From JBKECP01 sp047974765 (lineage in GTDB: Bacteria > Pseudomonadota > Gammaproteobacteria > Pseudomonadales > Halieaceae), in assembly GCA_047974765.1 (NCBI GenBank), contig JBKECP010000009.1:186001-250000 (forward strand): a stretch of DNA of 64,000 nucleotides, given 5' to 3'. The notes under the pieces are model-generated. The model had not been told where the DNA came from. It saw only the letters and a program-made list of their open reading frames with translations, and made no database searches. Below are positions 34,855-42,457 of the stretch, in pieces; positions within the stretch are counted from its first letter, which is position 1, and each line of letters starts with the position of its first letter. The translations under genes and the position numbers were made by a program.

Positions 34855-34957
34855 GGAAAGTACCCTGGGTACAGAACGTTGAATCAGATATTCCTGGAGG
34901 CAGGCCCACCTGTTGCTCGTACGGGTTCAATCCGGGCAACAAAAGAAAGGCCTGTTT
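34855..34957 (+). repeat. 103-bp direct repeat, copy 2
   Basis: The partner of the copy at 31594-31696, same orientation, 6 mismatches. It contains GGGTTCAATCC, which looks like a tRNA T-loop, but I could not build acceptor or anticodon arms around it. The neighbouring stretch 34958-35023 holds nothing else recognisable. Confidence 0.9.
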
Positions 34958-35023
34958 GAATCATCGCTGGCGTTTCGGGTTACTTGTCACTACCTGGCCA
35001 CCGTTGACGTAGCGTGGCTGAAA

Positions 35024-35974
35024 CTACTGTGCCAGCAGTGCTTCAATGGCCTGCGTATTTTCAAAATCACCCGTGCGACCGATTACTTCACCATTTTTGA
35101 TAACAAGCAGCTGTGGCAGCTCGCTAATGCCATACCGATGAAAAAGACGGTTACTTTTATCAATGGCGACGGGGTGTTCGATCTTGTATTTCTTGCGGTA
35201 GTCAGCCAGATCCTGATCGGCTGTCCACAGGCGTGATACCAGACCCTGCCAGGTTGATTTGGATTCGGCTTGAACCTGATGGGTTCGATAGAGTGTATTC
35301 ACTGTATTTTGGGCATTTATACAGGCTTTTGACACTTCCGGGCGTGTATCGGCGAGATACCAGTCGCACCAGGTTGCAGTAAAAAACAGCGCATGGGTTC
35401 TGCCATCATTGAGATCAATGACAACGTCGTCTTCACTCTCTGCCAGCACATTTGCTCCCAGACTGGGTACGCCCCCGGCACTGGCGAGCAGAGCCAGTTT
35501 GTTATCGAGTGATTCGTCGGCTTCGTGCCCCCGATGGACAAGGTTCATATTCTGATCAAACAGCAGGTGATAGGGTGTGCCGATCAGGCGGAATTTTTGT
35601 GCCAGATCACCATCCTGGTCAATGGCTGTTGGCATTGTCAGTTTGTATTTCCGCATAAAAGCCTGTACATCTGCCAGATCATCCTCCAGCCCAAGGTTGA
35701 TTCCAATCACCTTGATGCGCTCGCCATATTGTTGTTGTACATGTTCAAAATGAGGCATTTGTTCGCGGCAGGGTTTGCACCAGGTGGCCCAGAATTTGAA
35801 GTAAACAGGCTGTTTGCCTTCGTAGTCTGCCAGTCGGGTGATGTCCCCTGACAATAACACAATGGGCGCTTTTAACAGTGGTTCGGGTAGATTACTGGCA
35901 TAGGTGAGGTGAGTGAGCGCACATAGGAGCATTAAAATAATTGTGCCAAACAAGGTGTTAAGTTTGTTTGTCAT
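35024..35974 (-). CDS. Exported protein with two thioredoxin-like domains (TlpA-like)
   Basis: A 316-residue periplasmic protein with a signal peptide to about residue 27. The first domain (about 30-175) is TlpA-like with the redox motif Trp-Cys-Lys-Pro-Cys near residue 67, a fitting cis-proline in Ile-Gly-Thr-Pro near 132, and an extended insertion. The second domain (about 195-316) has a matching Phe-Thr-Ala-Thr-Trp-Cys start but the second cysteine of the CxxC is missing (Trp-Cys-Asp-Trp-Tyr), though a Cys follows about 15 residues later; its cis-proline is in Glu-Leu-Pro. It may reduce or carry thiols for a partner. It lies upstream of the TonB receptor on the same strand, separated by copy 2 of the repeat. 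Confidence 0.82.
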   Translation of the reverse strand: MTNKLNTLFGTIILMLLCALTHLTYASNLPEPLLKAPIVLLSGDITRLADYEGKQPVYFKFWATWCKPCREQMPHFEHVQQQYGERIKVIGINLGLEDDLADVQAFMRKYKLTMPTAIDQDGDLAQKFRLIGTPYHLLFDQNMNLVHRGHEADESLDNKLALLASAGGVPSLGANVLAESEDDVVIDLNDGRTHALFFTATWCDWYLADTRPEVSKACINAQNTVNTLYRTHQVQAESKSTWQGLVSRLWTADQDLADYRKKYKIEHPVAIDKSNRLFHRYGISELPQLLVIKNGEVIGRTGDFENTQAIEALLAQ

Positions 35975-36073
35975 TGGAAATAAACCTCATAAAAATCGGC
36001 TATGATTGTGTGCTGTATCATAACGGCCAGAGAAACTTTCGCGATAGTTTTTCAGAAAATATTGCCCGTGCGA

Positions 36074-37069
36074 TCAAACCGTCAGCTCTTGCAGGCCTGC
36101 CGCCTGTGCCAGCAGATGACAGGATTCCAGCCGCTGATCAAAGCTCTGCATGATGCTGACGGTCATAATTTCATCAATACCCAGGTTTTCAGATAGCGCA
36201 GATAATTGCTGCCATACCTGGTCGGGGCTGCCTATGGCTGACAAGGCTATTTTGTGATCCAGGGCGGCTCTTTCCTGAGTGCTGAATGCAAATTTGGCAG
36301 CCTCACCGATCGAGGGCAGACAGATATCGTGAACGCCGCGCATTATTTGTGCCCAGACAACCTGCCAGCTGAGAGAGCGGACCAGTGCTTCATCTTCTGT
36401 CGGTGCCACAATGACATCCATAGTGATAACAACCTGTGGCTGCGTCAGTACAGAAGAAGCCTGAAATTCCCTGCGATAAATATCAATCAAGGTCTGGCCG
36501 CTATCGCCATTGATAAAGCGTGCGATGTTATAGGGCAGTCCCAGCCGGGCAGCCAGATGTGCGCTGTCGGGGCTGGTGCCCAACACCCATACAGGGGGTG
36601 GCGTATGGGTTTGCGGGCTCAGCAAAGGCAGCAGATTTTTATCGTGCAGGCGTTGGCACAATTCTTTAAGTTGTTGTGGAAACTGATAAAAATCAGGTTG
36701 CCTGCCATTGGCCAGTGCGCGGGCAGTAGCCATATCGGTACCGGGTGCACGGCCCACGCCGAGGTCAATCCTGTTCGGATAGAGGTTAGCCAGCAGGGAG
36801 AAAACTTCTGCCACCTTGTAGCTGCTGTAGTGCGGCAACATGATGCCACCGGAGCCGAGCCGGATGTGTTCAGTAATCGCGCCCAGTGCGCCCAGTAATA
36901 CTTCCGGCGCGCTGCCAGCGAGCAGGCTGGAGGCATGGTGTTCTGATACCCAAAAGCGATGGAAACCGAGTTGATCAGCGGCTTTTGCCAGTGATAGCGT
37001 ATGCTGCAAAGCCTGCTGGTAGTCACCGTTGCTGGTTAGTGGTGACTGGTCAAGTATGGACAGTTTCAT
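36074..37069 (-). CDS. LLM class flavin-dependent oxidoreductase (luciferase-like monooxygenase)
   Basis: A 331-residue TIM-barrel protein of the luciferase-like family, MsnO8/YhbW type. It opens with Leu-Ser-Ile-Leu-Asp-Gln-Ser-Pro, then Trp-Val-Ser-Glu-His-His near 40-45, Gly-Ser-Gly-Gly-Ile-Met-Leu-Pro-His-Tyr-Ser near 72-82, and Asp-Leu-Gly-Val-Gly-Arg-Ala-Pro-Gly-Thr-Asp near 101-111; these fit a flavin mononucleotide-dependent monooxygenase. Substrate unknown. A 16-base palindrome about 80 bases upstream of the start may be an operator. The gene appears monocistronic. Confidence 0.9.
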   Translation of the reverse strand: MKLSILDQSPLTSNGDYQQALQHTLSLAKAADQLGFHRFWVSEHHASSLLAGSAPEVLLGALGAITEHIRLGSGGIMLPHYSSYKVAEVFSLLANLYPNRIDLGVGRAPGTDMATARALANGRQPDFYQFPQQLKELCQRLHDKNLLPLLSPQTHTPPPVWVLGTSPDSAHLAARLGLPYNIARFINGDSGQTLIDIYRREFQASSVLTQPQVVITMDVIVAPTEDEALVRSLSWQVVWAQIMRGVHDICLPSIGEAAKFAFSTQERAALDHKIALSAIGSPDQVWQQLSALSENLGIDEIMTVSIMQSFDQRLESCHLLAQAAGLQELTV

Positions 37070-37148
37070 TAAGCCTTTCCTTTATCAGCCTGGACCTGAG
37101 GGTTTACACAATGGAGGAGATGGGTATGTTTATCTGATTCGTATAAAC

Positions 37149-37164
37149 TACACTGTGCAGTGTA
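37149..37164. promoter_or_regulatory. 16-bp palindrome upstream of luciferase-like oxidoreductase
   Basis: TACACTG-TG-CAGTGTA is a perfect 7+7 palindrome in the 255-base gap between the oxidoreductase start (37069) and the end of the interrupted gene (37325). Size and symmetry fit a dimeric repressor site such as a TetR-type operator. No regulator gene lies next to it. The rest of the gap shows no gene. Confidence 0.4.
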
Positions 37165-37324
37165 CGCAGAAAATAATATAAGTTAAATTTGGTACTTTAT
37201 GCTTTACTGGTCATATCGCTGTAGCTGGATCATTTTGCTGTTATGTGTGGTCGGAATGAGACGCTATCTATAATTGCAGATTAGCGTGGCCATATCAGCC
37301 ACCTGTACCTGTCGGCAGGGATAT

Positions 37325-37912
37325 TTAAGCTGATCCGGTTTTATTTTCAGGTATATCATAAGGTTCGTCCAGCAGGGGTTTCATGTTTATAACTGACCAG
37401 ATTCCCTCAATGGAGACCAGTGTTATTTGCATGGGAACTTTAGCCGGTTTGATTTGATAGCCTTTTGTCGATGTATCCCTGACACAAAAAGTCAGTCGCA
37501 TAGTGGTGCTTGCAACCGGCATTTTGAGGCCAACCACATGGGGCATATACACCTAGGTAGTCAGCGTTTTCTTTTCAGGTGTGATGGAGTGAATTCCCCC
37601 AATGTTTTCAAACAGCTGAATGAATTTGTTTATCCATTGGGCGTGCTCTTCTTCCAGTCGGGTCTCCACGAATTGGTTGGCAAAGTCGGTATCTTTGTGG
37701 GCCAGCGCCTGCATGAAGGCGAGAGCTACAGCGTCTTCAGATTGCCTGTCTACTGCACTGGCATCCTGCTTGCCGATTTTGGCGGCACAGGACAGGTCAG
37801 ACCTCGATGCCTGGCTGGCGGACGCCAAGGCCATCAGTAAAGCCAAAATTAACAGGCTGGTATATGGCCGAAGTATAGATGGCCGATCATTAAGCGCCGA
37901 TGATTTTTTCAT
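37325..37912 (-). pseudogene. Small exported protein interrupted by one in-frame amber codon
   Basis: From the ATG at 37912 a 119-residue product runs to TAG at 37553-37555. The same frame then continues for 75 further codons, without other stops, to TAA at 37325-37327. The first part has a signal peptide (Leu-Leu-Ile-Leu-Ala-Leu-Leu-Met-Ala-Leu, cleavage near Ser-Gln-Ala) and an NTF2/lumazine-binding-like helical region with Gly-Gly-Ile-His-Ser-Ile near the end. The second part has alternating strands and a Glu-Gly-Ile-Trp-Ser-Val-Ile segment, the usual end of that fold. Together they look like one 195-residue protein. It could be a recent pseudogene, a read-through case, or re-initiation at GTG 37552 or ATG 37546. 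It lies directly after the RND operon on the same strand, 16 bases from the OMF gene. Confidence 0.65.
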
Positions 37913-37928
37913 CCGTATAGTCCTTATT

Positions 37929-39335
37929 TCAACCTTCTGTCTGCCAGCTGCCGCCGATACTTGCCGCCAGTTCGGCGGCGGCTGAGAGCTGTTCAGTGGT
38001 GACACTGATTTGCCCGCGGCGGGCATTGAGAGTGGTGTTCTGGGCAATGGCGACTTCCAGAAAGGAAACCAGTCCGGATTTGTAGCGGTTGCTGATAACA
38101 CGTTCGTTCTCTTCGGCAAGTTTAACCAGTTTGTCCTGTTGTACAACTTTTTCCCGCAAAATAGTCGTAGTGGCCAGTGCATTTTCAATATCCCGCAAAC
38201 CCTCAAGTACAGTTTGGCGGTAGGCCGCAACCTGTTCGTCGTAGCGGGCAATTGCCGCATCCTTTGCTGCCTGCCGTTTGCCACCGTCAAAGATAAGCTG
38301 ACTTAAACCGGGGCCAACTGACCAGAAATGGATAGGGGCGTTCCACAGGTCACTGATAGAATCCCCGCTGACACCACGGTTTGCGCTGATCGTGAATTCA
38401 GGTAACCAGGCGGCAATAGCCACACCAATACCGGCATTGGCGGCGGCCACTGAGCGTTCGGCGGCGACCACATCCGGGCGCCGTGCAATCAGTTGTCCGG
38501 GAATCTGTTCCGGTATAGCCGGTACGCTGGGCATGAATGCTGCCGGTAGCAGCGAAAAATTGACAGGAGCTATGCCAAGCAGGACTGCGATGGTGTTTTC
38601 TTCGATGGCACGCTGGTTTTGCAGATCGTAAATATCACTGCGCTGTAATTGCAGCTGGGTTTCGGCCTGAATGACATCAGCCCGCGACACAATCCCGGCA
38701 TCGTACTGGTTGCGGGTCAGTTCGGCAGAGCGTTCCGAGGAGGCAAGGGTTTTATCAAGAATCTGTTTTTGCTGGTCCAGGGCACGCAGATTGATATAGC
38801 TGTTGATGACGGCCAGTTGTATTGACAGGTGGGCGGCAGCCAGATCGGCAGCGCTGCTATCGACTGAGGCCGTATCAGCTTCTACCTGCCGTCGCACCCG
38901 TCCCCACAGATCCGGCTCCCAGCTAATATTAAGGGTGGCATTGGCGCGTTCACTGACCACAGTGCCGCCGCTACCATCGGAACGCGACTGATTCAGTGTT
39001 GCCCCCAGCATCGGGCTGTAAGCGCTGCGGCTACTGCTGCGCTGAGCCAGTGCCGCCCGGTAGCGGGCCGCTGCCTGGGCCAGGGTCTGGTTGCTGTTGT
39101 TAGCCTGCTCAATCAGTGTGTTTAATGTGTCATCTTCAAAGGCCTGCCACCACTGGCCACTGTTTGCCCAACTCTGCTCAGGCAATGGTTGCCAGCCCTG
39201 GTGGTGCTTGAGTGAATCAGTGTTGACGGTGGTGGGCGGCTGATAGTCAGGCCCGACAGTGCAGGCGCTGAGCAGACTCAGTGCAAAGATAGTTGTGCAG
39301 GTGAAGGTGAGGTGTTTGATGGTGGTCGTTGACAT
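37929..39335 (-). CDS. RND efflux outer-membrane factor, NodT/OprM family lipoprotein
   Basis: A 468-residue TolC-like channel. The lipoprotein signal ends Leu-Leu-Ser-Ala-Cys at 21-25, followed by Val-Gly-Pro-Asp-Tyr-x-x-Pro, the standard NodT-family start. Two similar halves of long helices follow; the Ala-Arg-Arg-Pro-Asp-Val-x-Ala-Ala-Glu motif near 285-295 and Trp-Glu-Pro-Asp-Leu-Trp-Gly near 138-144 are diagnostic. It carries substrates from the RND pumps across the outer membrane. Its start overlaps the stop of the upstream RND gene by one base, so it is the last full member of the mdtABC-like operon. Confidence 0.94.
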   Translation of the reverse strand: MSTTTIKHLTFTCTTIFALSLLSACTVGPDYQPPTTVNTDSLKHHQGWQPLPEQSWANSGQWWQAFEDDTLNTLIEQANNSNQTLAQAAARYRAALAQRSSSRSAYSPMLGATLNQSRSDGSGGTVVSERANATLNISWEPDLWGRVRRQVEADTASVDSSAADLAAAHLSIQLAVINSYINLRALDQQKQILDKTLASSERSAELTRNQYDAGIVSRADVIQAETQLQLQRSDIYDLQNQRAIEENTIAVLLGIAPVNFSLLPAAFMPSVPAIPEQIPGQLIARRPDVVAAERSVAAANAGIGVAIAAWLPEFTISANRGVSGDSISDLWNAPIHFWSVGPGLSQLIFDGGKRQAAKDAAIARYDEQVAAYRQTVLEGLRDIENALATTTILREKVVQQDKLVKLAEENERVISNRYKSGLVSFLEVAIAQNTTLNARRGQISVTTEQLSAAAELAASIGGSWQTEG

Positions 39336-42300
39336 TATGCTGAACTCTGAAGTACAGGGTCGTTTTCCTGACGGTGTTGTCCATCGTTTTTCCCGCCGCG
39401 ATTGAGTACGCGCTGACGCAAATTTTCCAGGTACAGATAAATGGCGGGTGTGGTGTACAAAGTGAGTAGCTGACTCAGTGCCAGGCCACCAAAAATGGTA
39501 ATACCGAGAGGACGGCGCATTTCTGCCCCGTCACCGAAACCGAGAATCAGCGGGACAGCGCCCAACATGCCTGCCATATTTGTCATTAAAATCGGGCGCA
39601 GTCGCAATAATGCAGCCTGGTGAATGCCGTCGATCGGGCTTGAATTTTCCTGACGTTGTAGCGCCAGAGCCACGTCGATCATCATTATGGCGTTTTTCAT
39701 CACGATGCCAATCAATAAAAACAGGCCCAGCAGTGCGATCAGGCTTAGGTTCTGCCCACCCATATGCAGTGCCAGCAAAGCGCCGAGCCCCGCTGGTGGC
39801 AAGGTAGACAAAATGGTTAGCGGATGCAGGGTGCTTTCATAAAGTACACCCAGCACCAGATATACGGCCAGCAGAACAACAGCAAATACCCAGGGGTTGT
39901 TCAGGGAATTTGAGAAATCATCGTCTGAAGGCGGTGCCTGGTGTACCTCGTTGGGCAGCATCACTTCGTTGAGAATCTGTGCGACAGCTGCCTCAGCCTC
40001 GATATCTGTCACTCCGGGTGCCAGGGCATAGCCAATACCCATGGAGGCGAACTGGCCCTCGTGGCGTACCCTGTCCTCCGACATGCCGTAATCCCAGGTG
40101 GCAAAGGTAGAAAAGGGGATGCGCTGGCCATCACTGGTTAATACTTCCAGTTGTGACAGTGCCGCCGGTTGAGCGGTATAGCGCGGACTCAATTCCATCA
40201 CCACCCGGTACTGGTTGAGTTCATCGTAGAGGGTTGTTACCTGTCGCTGGGAAAAAGAATTATTCAGCACTGATGCAATGCCCTGCATATCGACACCGAG
40301 ACGGCGGGCAGCTTCGCGGTCAATGGTCAGCACCATCTGGCGTGCTTCGTCGCTGTCAACGGAATCCACGTCAGTGAGCATCGGATGGTCCTCCATGGCA
40401 TGGGCAACAATGCGGGCCCAGTGCTTCAGGTTATTAAGATCGTCCGAACGTAAAACAACTTCATAGTTGCTGTTGCCAAAGGGGCGGCGGCGACCGGCAT
40501 TCAGATCCTGATCGACAGACAGCATCATCATGGCGCCAGGCACCAGCGGGGCATTTTCCCGCAAGCGGTCAACCACGGACTGAGCCGATACCTTGCGCTC
40601 AGCCAGTGGCTTGAGTTTGATGGTCAGGTGGGCATTGGTCAGGCCTCCGCCGCCACCACTGGTGCCTGTCAGATGCTCTACTGCCGGGTCGCGTAAAATA
40701 TGTTCCCGGAAAATTTCTATTTTGGGCTGCATCACCTGGAAGGAAAAACCATCATCACCGCGGACAAATCCGCGAATCTGACCTGTGTCCTGCTGTGGCA
40801 GAGACTCCTCCGGCAATGTGCCTGCCAGATAGATACTGGCTGCAATGGCCAACAGCAACGTCAGCAATGCTATTGCACGATGATTCAGTATCCAGCGTAA
40901 AGAGTGGTCATAGCCGTTGCGAATAGACGTGAAAACATTATTGCTGCTGTGAGTGCCGGTGGCAGTAACAGACGAAGGTCGTTGTTTCATCCAGGCGGCG
41001 CAGAGGCAGGGTGTCAAGGTCAGCGATACCAGCAGGGAAATAAGCATGGCAGCTACCAGGGTGATAGAAAATTCCTGAAACAGCTGTTTGGTCATGCCGC
41101 CCAGCAACAGGATGGAAATAAAGACCACTGCCAGTGCCAGTGTCATCGCTATCAAAGTGAAACCAAGTTCCGTCACACTTTTAACAGCGGCGTCAAAGGG
41201 TGACAGGCCATTCTCTATGTGCCGTTCAACGTTTTCCAGCATGACAATCGCATCGTCAACTACCAGTCCGGCGGCAACGATCAAGGCCATCAGCGACAGA
41301 TTATTGAGGGAAAATCCCCAGAAATACATCACCACAAAACTGCCGATCAGCGAAACAGGAATGGCCGCTGAGGGGATCATCGCGGTGCGCAATCTACCCA
41401 GAAAGGCCCATACCACCAGTACGACCAGCGCTGAGGCAATCAGCAGGGTGATCTGGGCCTCGCGCAGGGTGCTGCGAATAACCGGTGAACGATCCATGAC
41501 GACAGTGAGCGCAATGTCTTTGGGTAGCAGCTCGCGCAGTTGTGGCAGGCGTGTATTGATGTCGTCGATCGTCTCGACAATATTGGCGCCGGGTTGGCGA
41601 CTGATGCTGAGAATAACGGCTGAATGGTCATTGTGAAAGCCGCTGCTGTAGCGATTCTCCACTGAGTCGGTCACTGTGGCGATATCGCCAAGGCGCACAG
41701 CTGCGCCATCCTCAAAGCGTATGATCAGTGCGCGGTAGCTGCTGGCTGTGCGCAAGGGGTCACTGGTTTGTACCTGCCAGCGATGGTGATCGCCTTCAAC
41801 CATACCCATAGGTCGCAGAGCATTGCTGCGGGCTATGGCGCTGCGCACTTCATCCAGTGAAATACCATAGTGCATCAGGGCGCCTGGCTCAAGCTGCACC
41901 CGCACCGCAGGCAGTGATGCACCCGCGACAGAAACCTGGCCGACACCGGCAATCTGTGCCAGTTTCTGGGCAATAATGGTAGAACCGGCATCGTAGAGTT
42001 CGCTCGGTGAATGGCTGGCTGAGCTTAAGGCAAGTGCCATTACCGGTGCCTGTGAAGGGTCCATTTTGCGATACTGGGGATTGCCGGGCATACCGGAGGG
42101 CAGATCGTTGCGCACGGCGTTGATGGCGGCCTGCACTTCACGGGCGGCATCATTGATATTGCGGTCCATGGCAAAGGTCAGTCCAACCTCGGCCGAACCC
42201 TGGCGACTCGATGAAGATATGGCGTTGACGCCGGAAATGGCGCCCAGTTTGCGTTCCAGTGGTGTGGCAACGGTGGCCGCCATACTTTGTGGACTGGCAC

Positions 42301-42457
42301 CGGGCAGGCTCGCACTGACGATGATCATCGGTACATCCAGTTGGGGCAGGGGTGCCACCGGCATCAGCCGCCAGCACAGTAAACCGCAAAATACCAGCGC
42401 CAGCGCCAGCAGGGATACGCCTACCGGCCTGGATACCAGCGTTCGGGCCGTACTCAT
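39335..42457 (-). CDS. mdtC: RND multidrug efflux transporter, MdtC-like
   Basis: A 1040-residue inner-membrane pump of the hydrophobe/amphiphile efflux family with twelve predicted transmembrane segments and two large periplasmic loops. The proton-relay acidic pair is seen in Gly-Leu-Val-Val-Asp-Asp-Ala-Ile near residue 400, and Gly-Gly-Met near the first half's helix end; the N-terminus begins with Pro-Val-Gly-Val-Ser-Leu-Leu. Two consecutive RND genes after one adaptor gene is the MdtABC layout, in which MdtB and MdtC form a mixed trimer. It overlaps the mdtB-like stop by 4 bases and touches the OMF gene. Confidence 0.92.
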   Translation of the reverse strand: MSTARTLVSRPVGVSLLALALVFCGLLCWRLMPVAPLPQLDVPMIIVSASLPGASPQSMAATVATPLERKLGAISGVNAISSSSRQGSAEVGLTFAMDRNINDAAREVQAAINAVRNDLPSGMPGNPQYRKMDPSQAPVMALALSSASHSPSELYDAGSTIIAQKLAQIAGVGQVSVAGASLPAVRVQLEPGALMHYGISLDEVRSAIARSNALRPMGMVEGDHHRWQVQTSDPLRTASSYRALIIRFEDGAAVRLGDIATVTDSVENRYSSGFHNDHSAVILSISRQPGANIVETIDDINTRLPQLRELLPKDIALTVVMDRSPVIRSTLREAQITLLIASALVVLVVWAFLGRLRTAMIPSAAIPVSLIGSFVVMYFWGFSLNNLSLMALIVAAGLVVDDAIVMLENVERHIENGLSPFDAAVKSVTELGFTLIAMTLALAVVFISILLLGGMTKQLFQEFSITLVAAMLISLLVSLTLTPCLCAAWMKQRPSSVTATGTHSSNNVFTSIRNGYDHSLRWILNHRAIALLTLLLAIAASIYLAGTLPEESLPQQDTGQIRGFVRGDDGFSFQVMQPKIEIFREHILRDPAVEHLTGTSGGGGGLTNAHLTIKLKPLAERKVSAQSVVDRLRENAPLVPGAMMMLSVDQDLNAGRRRPFGNSNYEVVLRSDDLNNLKHWARIVAHAMEDHPMLTDVDSVDSDEARQMVLTIDREAARRLGVDMQGIASVLNNSFSQRQVTTLYDELNQYRVVMELSPRYTAQPAALSQLEVLTSDGQRIPFSTFATWDYGMSEDRVRHEGQFASMGIGYALAPGVTDIEAEAAVAQILNEVMLPNEVHQAPPSDDDFSNSLNNPWVFAVVLLAVYLVLGVLYESTLHPLTILSTLPPAGLGALLALHMGGQNLSLIALLGLFLLIGIVMKNAIMMIDVALALQRQENSSPIDGIHQAALLRLRPILMTNMAGMLGAVPLILGFGDGAEMRRPLGITIFGGLALSQLLTLYTTPAIYLYLENLRQRVLNRGGKNDGQHRQENDPVLQSSA

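Noticed and set aside
34855..34957. tRNA gene suggested by a GGGTTCAATCC T-loop-like sequence in both direct repeats
   Set aside because: No 7-base acceptor stem, D-arm or anticodon arm could be built around it, and one copy has changes in the T-loop (GGGTTGAATTC).
34855..34957. Integron attC site suggested by nested complementary arms in the direct repeat
   Set aside because: The RYYYAAC / GTTRRRY core boxes are not present and no integrase or cassette array is nearby.
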